From positions 806,001-870,000 of the forward strand of contig NZ_VTOJ01000002.1 of assembly GCF_009176545.1 (NCBI RefSeq): a DNA stretch of 64,000 nt, written 5' to 3'. This stretch comes from Salinigranum salinum (lineage in GTDB: Archaea > Halobacteriota > Halobacteria > Halobacteriales > Haloferacaceae). The notes under the pieces are model-generated. The model saw only the letters and a program-made list of their open reading frames with translations, searched no databases and was not told the origin of the DNA. Each line of letters starts with the position of its first letter. Position 1 is the first letter of the stretch. Below are positions 20,542 to 29,763 of this stretch, piece after piece. A program made the position numbers and the translations under genes.

Positions 20542-21012
20542 CCGGGAACGACCCACGTCCGTGCGCTCGTTTATTCACCCGTTCAGCGGCTTTAATTCCC
20601 GATTAGATAAGTCGGTACGGACGGTTCGTCAAGGTGGGAGAGATCACAGATCCCCTTGACTCTCCCGAGCTCGGGACTCGTGCGGTCGACAGAGTGGGTG
20701 TCACCCGGTCGGTGGCTGCCGTTCGGTGACGACCCCCGCTGCGCCTGCAGTCCCGCCAGGTCGCAGTGGATCCCCACACCCGGCGGAGCGTCCCGGCATC
20801 CCCTTTCGGTTCTCTGCTGCCCGTCTCGCTCGCCCCCCGGTTCTCCGTGTCCCCGGTCGCACGCGCGTTCTCGCGCGTGACGGCCGTACGCCGGGGGCAA
20901 AGGCGAGTCACGGTTCTCGTCGAAGGGTCACCCGCAGGACGAGCGGTCACGCGGACGATCCGGACTCGACAGTGACGTTGATGTCGGCGGCCGTCGCAGT
21001 GAGAGTCGATCG
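20542..21012. other. Intergenic stretch with no supported gene
   Basis: About 470 bases between the hydrolase and the SprT-like gene. Open frames here are Arg/Pro/Ser-rich and lack family resemblance. An AT-richer pocket at 20570-20610 (ttaattcccgattagataag) is the only notable feature; I see nothing else. Confidence 0.5.
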
Positions 21013-21579
21013 ATGGACGACGCGACGCCCCTGCCGCCGGAGACCCGGACCGAACTGCTCGACCGGTCGGCGTCGTACGCCGAGTCAGTGCCGCTCGACG
21101 TCGACCACGCCCGCATCGACTGGGAGCTCTCCGAGCGGGCGAAGCGCCGGGCAGGTGTGTGTCTGTACGACCGTGACACGGATCGCGTCACGATTCGGCT
21201 GACGTGGGCGGCGTACCGCGCGTACGGCTGGGCGTCGTTCAGCGGCGTGGTCCGTCACGAGGTGATCCACGCGTGGGAGTACCAGCGGTTCGGCGAGTCG
21301 AACCACGGCGATCGGTTCCGGACGTTCGCGGACGAACTGGATGCACCGCTTCGGTGCCCCACGTTCGCCACGCCCCGACTCCGACTCGCGTGCACGTGCG
21401 AGGCCTGTTCGTGGACGCTCGGTCGTCACCGCGCGTCGGTGGTCGTGACCCGTCCCGGCCGTCGACGGTGCGGGGCGTGTGGCGCTCGGTACGTCGTCGA
21501 GCACGTCGAGACGGGAACGACGTGGACGACGCACCGGGGGTACGAACGAGCACGAGCGCGCATCGGCGATCGGTGGTGA
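21013..21579 (+). CDS. SprT-like zinc metalloprotease domain protein
   Basis: This 188-residue protein has HEVIHAWEY (zinc-binding His82 and His86 with catalytic Glu83) and a third ligand His98 in ESNHGD, the SprT/Spartan arrangement. A C-terminal zinc ribbon follows, with Cys pairs in CTCEAC and CGACG. Eukaryotic SPRTN degrades DNA-protein crosslinks; prokaryotic SprT proteins are less studied. The small size and ribbon match SprT. ATG at 21013 starts the frame. It converges on the small CPxC protein. Confidence 0.87.
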   Translation: MDDATPLPPETRTELLDRSASYAESVPLDVDHARIDWELSERAKRRAGVCLYDRDTDRVTIRLTWAAYRAYGWASFSGVVRHEVIHAWEYQRFGESNHGDRFRTFADELDAPLRCPTFATPRLRLACTCEACSWTLGRHRASVVVTRPGRRRCGACGARYVVEHVETGTTWTTHRGYERARARIGDRW

Positions 21580-21614
21580 ACGCGCGTCCCGTGACGCCGC
21601 CGGACCGGCCGGCC

Positions 21615-21830
21615 CTACTCGGAGTCGTCGGTCAGTCCCAGGTCGGCGGCGGCCAGATCGGCGATGCGGTCGACGATGGCGGGATCGACGTGCGCGACGT
21701 CTCTCCCGTCGTGCTGGCCGTCGTTGTGGCGGGCGACCGTGTCGGCCACCTCCGAGAGGGGGACGCGGGTCGTCGTTTCGCACGCGGGGCACACAACCGG
21801 AACCGTCGACGCCGCTGTATCGTCGCTCAT
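21615..21830 (-). CDS. Small protein with CPAC knuckle
   Basis: 71 residues from ATG at 21830. The N-terminus has a single CPxC knuckle (VVCPACETTTRVPLSE) followed by an acidic alpha-helical tail (DPAIVDRIADLAAADLGL) and a His-rich middle. One zinc knuckle plus nearby His could bind metal or dimerise. Family not recognised; composition is typical of expressed haloarchaeal proteins. Confidence 0.65.
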   Translation of the reverse strand: MSDDTAASTVPVVCPACETTTRVPLSEVADTVARHNDGQHDGRDVAHVDPAIVDRIADLAAADLGLTDDSE

Positions 21831-22077
21831 CGCAGTCAACAACGTCTCTCGGCGACGATGAAAACCTGATTGGTTTCGGGCGGCGAGACGACCGTGTAGG
21901 TTCTCCACCAGTGAACACCCGATCGACGGGATCGCCGGGTGAGTGTCGCAGGACGAATACGTCACGGTTCGATCACGTCGTCGTCAGACGAGCACCGGGG
22001 GGGCGTCATGGAGGCAATCGACGACGACCAGCTTCCCCCTACACTTAAGAAGGGCCGCGTGTAACTAAATTTGACAT

Positions 22078-22356
22078 ATGTTTAATCTAACGGGGTTCCA
22101 GCGGGACCTCCTGTACGCGATCTCGTCACAGACGAAACCGTCGGGACAGGAGATAAAGGAGATCCTCGAGCGGGACGTGGAGGAAGTCAGACACGGCCGC
22201 CTCTACCCGAACCTGGACACGCTCGTCGAACACGACTACGTGGAGAAAGGCCAGCTCGACCGGCGCACGAACTACTACGAGATCACGGAGGAGGGACGAC
22301 AGCTGCTCCACGAGCGCCGCGAGTGGGAGAACGAGCGCGTCGAATTCCTCTCGTGA
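22078..22356 (+). CDS. PadR family transcriptional regulator
   Basis: This 92-residue winged helix protein begins FNLTGFQRDLLYAIS and contains HGRLYPNLDTLVEHDYVEKG and DRRTNYYEITEEGRQLL, the core of PadR-type repressors reduced to the DNA-binding domain. By my count it is about 64% identical to the protein at 49970. PadR proteins usually repress a nearby gene. Here the downstream GH15 gene is convergent, so its target is unclear. A TATA-like cacttaag lies about 32 bases upstream. Confidence 0.9.
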   Translation: MFNLTGFQRDLLYAISSQTKPSGQEIKEILERDVEEVRHGRLYPNLDTLVEHDYVEKGQLDRRTNYYEITEEGRQLLHERREWENERVEFLS

Positions 22357-22475
22357 GCTGACGCGCACGGGAAGAGGGAGACCGCTCGACCGACCACCAT
22401 CCCGTCTCTCAGCCACCCGGGTGAGGGTCGGTCGAGCGTCGTCGGCCAGCTGCGCGTCCGTCGACCGGTCGCTGG

Positions 22476-24791
22476 TCACACCGCCGCGCCGCTCGCGTCA
22501 CGCCACCCGTCGGGCGGGAACGCTTCGAGCGTCGCGTAGTAGAAGAGGAGGCCGGTGAACGTGTGCGGCTGAGAGACGGCGGATTCGATCTGCTCCCCGC
22601 GGCGGATCCACGCTTCGCCGAGAACGTGGGTGTCGTGCGTCGCGTGTTCGTGTGCGACCCAGCGGACGCCCGTGCGGACCTTCGCGAGCAGGTCGGGACG
22701 GTCGTGCCAGGCGCGGGCCAGCGCGATCAGTGCCTTCGTCTCGTACATCCCGAACGATCGCCGGTCGGCCCCCGGCTCCGCGAACGAAGGGGCGACAGAC
22801 GCCCAGACGTGGTCGAGGTGGCGGCGCATCCGCGGCGTGTCGACGTCGGCGAACGACGCGGGCCACACCAGCGTCGAGACGCCGCGCGTCCCTGGAAGGA
22901 TCGGCAGGGCCTGCACGACGTCGGGCACGCGTGGATGCTCGAGCAGGCGGTGGAGGAGCGACCGCCCCCGGCTGTACGCACCCTCGGTCGGACACCAGAG
23001 ATGGTGATCGATGGCCGCGGCGAGTTCGTCACGGCGGCGGCGGAACCGGATCAGGTCGGCCTCCTCGTCGAGGACCGTCGCCGCACGGACCGCGGAGTCG
23101 AGTGCCAGCCACACCGTGCTGGCTCCGACGATCGTGCGCGAGTGGACGACGTTGTCGTCCTCGTGAGCTGCCCTGTGCAGCCCAGTCGCCGGGTCCCGGA
23201 ACCCCACGAGGAAGTCAGCGGCACGGCGAATGGCGGGATACACCTCGCGGAGGTAGTCGGTCCCCCCGGCGGATCGGTAGTGGTCCCAGAGCGTCCAGAC
23301 GGCGAACGCCGTCTGATCGATCTCCCACGGGATCGGCCCGCCCTCGATGCCGTCGCCGTAGTAGTTCATCGACCAGTTGCCCGCGGGGACGACCGCGTGT
23401 CCCAGGAACCGTCTCCCGGAGCGCTCCTGCAGGGAGGCGTACCACCGGTTGCGTTTGCGGGCCCAGTCGCTCCGGCCGATCCGGTCGAGGACGTGGTTGC
23501 AGAACGCCCCGTCACGTGGCCAGTCCTGGGCGTAGGGGCTCTGCGTGGCGATCGACGCGACGATCGCTCCGGACGTGGGATCGTAGTTCGTCACGAGCGT
23601 CACCAGCGCGCGACGGGCCACCCGGAGGACGACCGGGTCGGCGGTCGCCGGCATCGGTGCCTCCTCCAAGAGCGAGTCGAACCAGTCGCGTTTCCGGGCG
23701 CAGACGACGCCCGGGTCCCACTCCCGCGCCTCGGTCAGGAGTCGGCGAGCCTCGCGCACGGTCGGTGCCGCAGCGCACAGAACGGTGGTCGTGGCGGTCG
23801 CGATTCCGTCGGCATCGACAGCGCCGCCGGCGCCGTCGACGGCACTGTCGTCACTGCCGCGCGCTCGCCCGGTCGCCACCGGTTCGAAGGCGAGTCGGCG
23901 GACGAGGACGGCCGTGGTCGACCCGCGGTGTGAGCGATTGCCGGGGAAGTGGCCGGCCGTGGCCGCGTCGTAGGCGTCGCGCGGTTCGGTGCCGGCCGTG
24001 GGGGCTTGGGCGTCGCAGCCGACGTGGACGTCGTCGCAGGGGCCGCCGAAGCCGAGCGCACACGCGACCCGCTCGGGTTCGGCCGTGGACTCGTCGACGC
24101 CGGACTTCGAGAACAGCACCGCCGACACGTCGGGATGGTACCGCGCCAGACTCGTCTCGCCCCAGCGTCGCGTGAGGTCCTGAACCGGGCTCCAGGGCCG
24201 CTTGGAGACGGTGAGGTCGAAGTTGGCGTAGGCGAGGAGCGACGCCTCGCGCACCCGCGAGTCGGCGCGCCGCCAGACGGTCACCTCGCGCACGAGCACG
24301 TCGGTGTCGGCCGCGACCACGTCGAGGACGGTCGCGTCGAGACCGTACCCCTCGTGGTGATACGACGTGACGACCGCGTCCGAACGGTCGTCGTCGTACC
24401 GCTGCGTCGCGTCCCAGTCACGGAACCACGTCGTCTCCGGGGTGTGCCCGTCTCCTGGCGTCTCACCATCCGCGTCTCTCGATCGATCTCCCTTCCCGTC
24501 CACGTCTTCGGACTCACAGGTCACGGAGAGACCGAGGAACGTCCCCTCGTTCGGTCGTGCTCCGTAGTGTGGCTCGTCCCGATCGGTCGTGTGGTGGGCG
24601 ACGTGGTTGTAGTACGACGGTCGCGGCCACCGCAGCACCGTGACGGTCCCCTCGCGGTTGAACGCGACCGAGAGCCGCTGGTTGCCCGACTGGGCGTTGA
24701 TGTCCGTTGGTCCGAAGAACTCCGGCGCCTGCGACAGCCGAAGCGGGGTGCCGAGCGAGTCGGCGAGACGGGAGAGCGACCGGCGAAGCAT
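22476..24791 (-). CDS. Glycoside hydrolase family 15 protein (glucoamylase-like)
   Basis: About 771 residues from ATG at 24791 (MLRRSLSRLADSLG); a GTG at 24890 would add 33. It has an N-terminal beta-sandwich of about 330 residues (FGPTDINAQSGNQRLSVAFN near its start) and a C-terminal alpha/alpha barrel with SPYAQDWPRDGAFCNHVLDR, PWEIDQTAFAVWTLWDHYRS, AHEDDN and GEAWIRRGEQIESA. GH15 enzymes release glucose from starch, glycogen or trehalose by inversion. No signal peptide is evident, which suggests a cytosolic role. It is divergent from PPK2 across 159 bases. Confidence 0.88.
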   Translation of the reverse strand: MLRRSLSRLADSLGTPLRLSQAPEFFGPTDINAQSGNQRLSVAFNREGTVTVLRWPRPSYYNHVAHHTTDRDEPHYGARPNEGTFLGLSVTCESEDVDGKGDRSRDADGETPGDGHTPETTWFRDWDATQRYDDDRSDAVVTSYHHEGYGLDATVLDVVAADTDVLVREVTVWRRADSRVREASLLAYANFDLTVSKRPWSPVQDLTRRWGETSLARYHPDVSAVLFSKSGVDESTAEPERVACALGFGGPCDDVHVGCDAQAPTAGTEPRDAYDAATAGHFPGNRSHRGSTTAVLVRRLAFEPVATGRARGSDDSAVDGAGGAVDADGIATATTTVLCAAAPTVREARRLLTEAREWDPGVVCARKRDWFDSLLEEAPMPATADPVVLRVARRALVTLVTNYDPTSGAIVASIATQSPYAQDWPRDGAFCNHVLDRIGRSDWARKRNRWYASLQERSGRRFLGHAVVPAGNWSMNYYGDGIEGGPIPWEIDQTAFAVWTLWDHYRSAGGTDYLREVYPAIRRAADFLVGFRDPATGLHRAAHEDDNVVHSRTIVGASTVWLALDSAVRAATVLDEEADLIRFRRRRDELAAAIDHHLWCPTEGAYSRGRSLLHRLLEHPRVPDVVQALPILPGTRGVSTLVWPASFADVDTPRMRRHLDHVWASVAPSFAEPGADRRSFGMYETKALIALARAWHDRPDLLAKVRTGVRWVAHEHATHDTHVLGEAWIRRGEQIESAVSQPHTFTGLLFYYATLEAFPPDGWRDASGAAV

Positions 24792-24950
24792 CAGTAGTGT
24801 ACCAGTCGGATAGAGATGAACGTGTCCCCCCACGACGCCGCTTTCGTGGTGGTTTCGATACCAGATACGTCTCGAATAGATACTGACCACGTCCGACGTG
24901 ACGACGAGTAGTTAAGAACCCGCCCCCCGTATTGTGTTGACTATAGACAC

Positions 24951-25784
24951 ATGGAACCATCCGATGTGCGGTACAAGAAGAGCGGGAAGATCAAGAACAA
25001 GGACTACGAGCGCGAACTCGACCGGCTACAGGAGGAGCTGGTCAAACTCCAGCGGTGGATCGAGGAGGAGGGCCTGAAGGTGTGCGTCGTCTTCGAGGGG
25101 CGCGACGCCGCGGGGAAGGGTGGCGTCATCAAGCGGATCATGCGTCGGCTCAACCCGCGCGTGGTCAGGGTCGAGGCGCTGGGCACACCCACGGAGCGCG
25201 AGAAGGGGCAGTGGTACTTCCAGCGCTACGTCGAGCGGCTCCCGACGGAGGGGGAGATGGTGCTGTTCGACCGGAGCTGGTACAACCGCGCCGGCGTCGA
25301 GCGGGTCATGGGGTTCTGTACCGACGAGCAGTACGAACGCTTCATGAGACAGTGTCCGGAGTTCGAGCGGATGCTCGTCAACTCGGGGATGATCCTCATC
25401 AAGTACTGGTTCTCGATCAGCGACGAGGAGCAGGAGCGACGCTTCCGCAAGCGGAACCAGGACAAGAAGAAGCGGTGGAAGCTCAGCCCGATGGACCTCG
25501 AGGCTCGCGCCCGGTGGGTCGAGTACTCGAAGGCGAAAGACGACATGTTCGAGCACACGGACACCGAGGAAGCGCCGTGGTACGTGGTCCACGCCGACGT
25601 GAAGAAACACGCGCGGCTCAACTGCATCACCCACCTGCTGAACCAGATCGACTACGAAGACGTCACGCTCGACCCCGTCGAGCTCCCGCCACGCGAGGAA
25701 CGCGGCGACTACGAACGGCCGCCCATCGACTCACAGAAGTGGATCCCCGCCGTCTACGGATCGAACCCCGTCGACACGGGGTAA
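24951..25784 (+). CDS. ppk2: Polyphosphate kinase 2
   Basis: This 277-residue, single-domain protein has Walker A GRDAAGKG (50-57), Walker B DRSWYNR (107-113), and lid residues in RFRKRNQDKKKRWKLSPMD. This is the class I PPK2 layout; such enzymes move phosphate between polyphosphate and nucleotides, typically forming ATP or GTP from polyphosphate. The start ATG at 24951 lies downstream of a ttgactatag segment. It is divergent from the GH15 gene, which may share the control region; both would serve energy-store metabolism. Confidence 0.92.
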   Translation: MEPSDVRYKKSGKIKNKDYERELDRLQEELVKLQRWIEEEGLKVCVVFEGRDAAGKGGVIKRIMRRLNPRVVRVEALGTPTEREKGQWYFQRYVERLPTEGEMVLFDRSWYNRAGVERVMGFCTDEQYERFMRQCPEFERMLVNSGMILIKYWFSISDEEQERRFRKRNQDKKKRWKLSPMDLEARARWVEYSKAKDDMFEHTDTEEAPWYVVHADVKKHARLNCITHLLNQIDYEDVTLDPVELPPREERGDYERPPIDSQKWIPAVYGSNPVDTG

Positions 25785-26057
25785 GCTCGACCGTCGGCCG
25801 GGACGGCTTCGACCGCGAAGGAACGGTGAGGTCGGTGCAACCCGTCGGTCGAGAGGGATCGATCTGCGGGAGGGGGACGTCTCGACCCGTGGTGTCGCAA
25901 CGTCGCCCAAGTGACTGCCGGGGCGTGAGAGCAGCCGGGCGCTCGACGCGACACCACGCTGTCGACGCCGCGGCCACGGTCACGAGGCGTCACCCGTCGG
26001 GTCCCTCCAGTAGTCACTCGACGACCCATCCGGTGGATTCCCGGCGAACACCCGGGA

Positions 26058-26837
26058 CTACTCTGAGGGGGTGTCGCCACTCGCGGCTGTGCGGTCGTCC
26101 GCGAGGACCGGGAGGTTCGGATCGACGTGTGGGTTGTGACCGAAGACGGCGTCGTGGAGGTCCTGCTCGTCGAGCTGTGTTCGCAAGGTCCGGGTGAGAC
26201 GGTTGACTGCTGTCACGTCAAGGCCGTGGCGTTCGAGCAGGCGACGGTAGCGGTCGTCCTCTTTCAGCGGCGTGAACAGGTCGTACAGGGACGCCAGTTC
26301 GTCGCCCGTCAGCCCGTCGAGTCGCGCGGGGTCGTCGATGCCGAGTCGCCGGCGGCGAGCCGCGTCGACGACGTGTCCCACCACGACGAGCGCGACGTTC
26401 GGGACGCCGCGCTGCTGGCCGAAGGCGGTCAGGTCGAGGTCGACCATGGTGCCGAGCGCCCGGTCGCGCTCCCACCCGGTGACGTCGAGCGCCGAGCAGA
26501 GCGCGTGGGTGATGCGGAGTTTGTCGAGCCGGTGCATCCGTTCCCCGTGACCGGCCATCGCCGGGTGCTGTTCGTCGTGGAGACGGCGGACGCTGTCGCT
26601 CAGGTCGTCTTCCGGGCCGGATGCCCGGCCGATGAGCGTCGCGGCGGGCGTCACGACGTCCCACCGGCGGACGAGTTCGTCCTTGACGGCCTCCGTCCAC
26701 GGGAGCGAGCCGTCGCCCGGACCGGCGGAGATCCGCCGCTCCGGGTCGTCTCCCGCCGGGTCGTCCCACGTCGGCACGTCGCCGGCCCGGTGGGCCGGCG
26801 TGTGGGCGACTCCGTCTGCGGGGCCGTCGTCGGACAT
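26058..26837 (-). CDS. Haloarchaeal cyclin-fold-like protein (sometimes labelled RNA polymerase epsilon)
   Basis: This 259-residue protein has a disordered acidic start (MSDDGPADGVAHTP), then an all-helical core with RRLHDEQHPAMAGHGERMHR, ALCSALDVTGWERDRALGTM and PNVALVVVGHVVDAARRRRL. The helical core resembles the cyclin-like repeat of TFB. From memory, homologues are labelled RNA polymerase subunit epsilon in some haloarchaeal annotations, but I cannot confirm that here. ATG at 26837 is preferred over the 69 upstream codons, which are Arg/Ser-rich. Confidence 0.6.
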   Translation of the reverse strand: MSDDGPADGVAHTPAHRAGDVPTWDDPAGDDPERRISAGPGDGSLPWTEAVKDELVRRWDVVTPAATLIGRASGPEDDLSDSVRRLHDEQHPAMAGHGERMHRLDKLRITHALCSALDVTGWERDRALGTMVDLDLTAFGQQRGVPNVALVVVGHVVDAARRRRLGIDDPARLDGLTGDELASLYDLFTPLKEDDRYRRLLERHGLDVTAVNRLTRTLRTQLDEQDLHDAVFGHNPHVDPNLPVLADDRTAASGDTPSE

Positions 26838-27037
26838 TCGCCTGAGCGTCGGTGCTCCGTGGGTATCAATGTCGCGGCGTCTCGCGAGACGACCGGTGCG
26901 GATTACAAAAGAGTCAGCGTCGCAACTCGCTGTTCTTCCTCTACTACTACTCTTGTGACGTGAAGTACTTAAACGAACTCGCGACGTCTCCGCGGGGGCG
27001 TTCGGGGCACGCGTCCCCACACCGAGAGCCGACCACC

Positions 27038-28060
27038 TCACCACGCGCGCGTGAACTGCAGTTTGAACACCGCGCCGTGGGGGTCGTTCGACTCGACCCA
27101 GACGTCGCCGCCGTACGTCTTCATGACCTGGTCGACGAAGAAGAGGCTGAAGCCGTTGCCGTGGTGGACCTGGTCGATCTCCTCACGGCCGAAGATCATC
27201 TCCCGGCGGCTCTCGAAGACGCCGGGACCGTTGTCGGCGACACGCACGACGACCTGGTCGTCCCGGATGTCGAACGAGACCTCGACGACGGGGTCGGGAG
27301 TCGTGTTGTGTTCTACCGCGTTCTCGAGCACCTCCCACAGGACCCGGCGGACGGTGTCGTTGGCGACCACGTGGGGCGACCCGGCCGGTGGATCGTAGTC
27401 GAAGCGGGCGTCGGGGAACTCCCGGTCGGCACGGTCGACGACTGGACGGACCGCCTCGGCGAGCGGGAGCGTGCTGACCACCGCCCGCTCCTGGGTGTTC
27501 AACAGGTGTTCGAGGTCGCGGGCGGTGTCGGCGCTGTCGACGATGTCACTCAACCGATCGCGGATCTTCGCGACCGACTCGCCCGCCGTCGGATCGTCCA
27601 CCAGGGCGTCGAGCTGTTCGACGTGGCCCAGGACGACGTTGATGTCGTTGCGGATGTTGTGTCTGAGAACGCGGTTGAGGATGCGGAGCGCGCGCGTGTG
27701 CCGGCGGCGTTCGGTGAGATCCGTGAAGACGCCCGCCAGCACCGCCTCTCCTCCGTCGATCTCGATCGGAACGGCCGATCCCATCCCGTAGAACACCCGG
27801 TTGTCGGCGGTCAGGAGTTCACACTCACCGACCCACTGCTCGTCGCACACCACCTGTTCGGCGACGTCCTCGAGGATCGAGTCGTCGACGAGGATCTCCG
27901 TCACGGCGGTCCCGACGAGCGACTCCCGACTCTCGTAGCGGAGGAACTCCGCGGCGGCGGCGTTGGCGTCGCGGATGACGAACTCGAAATCGATAACCAG
28001 TGCCGGGTTCTCGATCGAGTAGAACACCGCCTCGTAGATGTCGGAATCGAGATCTGCCAT
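27038..28060 (-). CDS. PAS domain sensor histidine kinase
   Basis: 340 residues. An N-terminal PAS domain (about 5-118) begins YEAVFYSIENPALVIDFE. The phosphoacceptor segment VLRHNIRNDINVVLGHVE has His134. The HATPase domain carries N-box WEVLENAVEHN, G1 DNGPGV and G2-like GNGFSLFFVDQV. There is no transmembrane segment, so it senses a cytosolic signal. No response regulator is adjacent, as usual in haloarchaea, and the partner is unknown. Confidence 0.92.
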   Translation of the reverse strand: MADLDSDIYEAVFYSIENPALVIDFEFVIRDANAAAAEFLRYESRESLVGTAVTEILVDDSILEDVAEQVVCDEQWVGECELLTADNRVFYGMGSAVPIEIDGGEAVLAGVFTDLTERRRHTRALRILNRVLRHNIRNDINVVLGHVEQLDALVDDPTAGESVAKIRDRLSDIVDSADTARDLEHLLNTQERAVVSTLPLAEAVRPVVDRADREFPDARFDYDPPAGSPHVVANDTVRRVLWEVLENAVEHNTTPDPVVEVSFDIRDDQVVVRVADNGPGVFESRREMIFGREEIDQVHHGNGFSLFFVDQVMKTYGGDVWVESNDPHGAVFKLQFTRAW

Positions 28061-28236
28061 AAGGTGTTCGACTACCCGAGCGTTCGCTCACGGAACCGTT
28101 AATGTTGCGCAGTAGTTCTCACATCTGAGAGTATCCCGGGAGGCCGGATACGGAGGTGTGCCGCACGACGGTGGTCCCGGTCAGCACTGTCGCCGGTGAC
28201 AGTCGGGCGAGGGCGACGCCGTGACGGGCGGCGACG

Positions 28237-29208
28237 TCACTTGAGGCCGCGTGCCTTGACGTCGACCTCGAGCAGGTGTCGCATCCCGTCGACGAACGAG
28301 TGGAGGTCGACGCTGTCGACGTCGTACTCCCGCGAGACGAGCTTGCGGTAGGTCTCGTTCCACGTGAGCAGGTGCTCGCGTTCGATCCCCGCGGCCTTGA
28401 TCCGGCGGGCGAGTTCGTCGTTGGCGACGTCCGGGGAGCGGATCTCCTCCTCGGTGACGATCCCCCGTCCGAGCGCCTCGATGACGACCCGCGAAGTGTA
28501 GTCGCACTCGTCGAGTTCGCGTTCCCACGTCGTGACCCAGTTCCCGATGCGCGCGAGCCGCTGGGCGTCCCACGTCACATCGCGGAGTGTCGCCAGGTCG
28601 GCCCGGTCGAAGTCGGGCGAGAAGGCGAGGTCGATGTCGACGTAGATGTACAGCAGCATGTTGTGCGTGTCGTACATGTCGGCCCCGTGTGGACTCGCGA
28701 GCTGCGGGCCGTCGTTCACCAGGCGGTTGTAGTCCATCGTGTTGAGCGACTGCCGGAGGTCGAACTCGAACAGTTCGCGGAAGTCCTCCCGCCGGGGTGC
28801 GTGGTCGAGGTACGCCTCGGTGCGGTCCCACGACGCCTGCAGCAGCGACAGTGCCGCCGTGTCGACGTCGGGTGCGTCCGTCTCACACCGCGTGGACGAG
28901 AATGGGATCTTCCGCCCCTGCTCGAACGTCTCCTTGTCGCGGTGGCGCTCGGAGAGGTCGTCGAGGACCGTCATGAACAGCGAGAAACAGAACTTCGCCT
29001 TCCGGGCCGTCTCGGCGTACTCGTCGGCGACCGACGAGAGCCGGAAGCTGGGGAAGACGTAGTAGAGCCACTGCCAGAGGAGCTCGTCGCGGTCTTCGGT
29101 GACCGCGGCGTACTGGTCGAGCAGTGGGTCGAGTTCGGGTGGGAGTTCCGTGCGCGTCATGTCGCGGACGATCCGCGGGAGCTGGCGGGTGGTAGCTGTG
29201 GTGGCCAT
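28237..29208 (-). CDS. Class I terpene-synthase-like protein
   Basis: This 323-residue, all-helical protein is of the right length for a bacterial-type terpene cyclase. An aspartate motif occurs at 83-84 (VLDDLSE, fitting DDxxxE), preceded by a hydrophobic helix FSLFMT. Exactly 140 residues later, NWVTTWERE (223-231) fits the NSE pattern N-D-x-x-S/T-x-x-x-E with Trp in the second position. WNETYRKL near 283-290 could act as the C-terminal aromatic/basic motif. Class I cyclases ionise farnesyl or geranylgeranyl diphosphate with Mg2+. The Trp substitution leaves activity uncertain. It has its own AT-rich promoter region. Confidence 0.6.
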   Translation of the reverse strand: MATTATTRQLPRIVRDMTRTELPPELDPLLDQYAAVTEDRDELLWQWLYYVFPSFRLSSVADEYAETARKAKFCFSLFMTVLDDLSERHRDKETFEQGRKIPFSSTRCETDAPDVDTAALSLLQASWDRTEAYLDHAPRREDFRELFEFDLRQSLNTMDYNRLVNDGPQLASPHGADMYDTHNMLLYIYVDIDLAFSPDFDRADLATLRDVTWDAQRLARIGNWVTTWERELDECDYTSRVVIEALGRGIVTEEEIRSPDVANDELARRIKAAGIEREHLLTWNETYRKLVSREYDVDSVDLHSFVDGMRHLLEVDVKARGLK

Positions 29209-29523
29209 ACGTCGGATTCCAACAAAGTCGGCGACAGCATAAAATTATTCATTCAATATTATTTTAAATTAATCTAAAAAATATAAGTAAAAAAGTTATA
29301 AAAGCGATTATGTATTTAATCGAGATGGCCAGAAGCCGGCGAGATGGCGTCGACCACCGGCTCCGAAGCGGGTGGGGAGGCCGATTCCGCGGCCCGAACG
29401 TCGATCGCGCGCGCCCCACTCCACGCCCGTCTCTCGTAACCGTTGGGCCACGGATGAACGATGATGATAATATTTACTCATCACGTAGTAAATTATATGT
29501 CCCCGGCGAGTGATGTCGTATCC
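29209..29523. other. AT-rich intergenic region with divergent promoters
   Basis: About 315 bases. The core 29240-29310 is strikingly AT-rich (aaattattcattcaatatt, then ttttaaattaatctaaaa) next to the start of the terpene-synthase-like gene, and a second AT pocket at 29471-29500 precedes the small regulator on the plus strand. The middle is GC-rich and has no recognisable gene. Confidence 0.6.
29491..29497 (+). promoter_or_regulatory. TATA box of the small winged helix gene
   Basis: aattata at 29491 lies about 30 bases before ATG at 29524. This spacing supports the short (78-residue) reading rather than the upstream ATG at 29461. Confidence 0.5.
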
Positions 29524-29760
29524 ATGATGAAACTCGCTGCCGCCAGCCCCCAGTCGACGGCCATCGACCCCCTCCCGGACGAGATCGACTCGGCCAGCGC
29601 GAAACTCGTCTACTTCTACCTCGACCGTGCCGGGGAAGCGACCGTCTCGGAGCTGTCGGGTGCACTCGGCATGAAGAAGCTCGGCCTCTACAGTGTCCTC
29701 GCCACCCTCGACGGGCGGGGGCTCGTCGAACACGAGGGCGAGACCTACCGCTCGACCTGA
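29524..29760 (+). CDS. Small winged helix transcriptional regulator
   Basis: 78 residues from ATG at 29524 (a second ATG follows directly). The segment SASAKLVYFYLDRAGEATVS, then ELSGALGMKKLGLYSVLATL and DGRGLVEHEGETYR is a compact winged helix of the TrmB/MarR-like haloarchaeal type, consisting only of a DNA-binding domain. Such small regulators often act locally; it is divergent from the terpene-synthase-like gene and may control it. It ends 3 bases from the convergent membrane gene. Confidence 0.8.
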   Translation: MMKLAAASPQSTAIDPLPDEIDSASAKLVYFYLDRAGEATVSELSGALGMKKLGLYSVLATLDGRGLVEHEGETYRST

Positions 29761-29763
29761 TCG

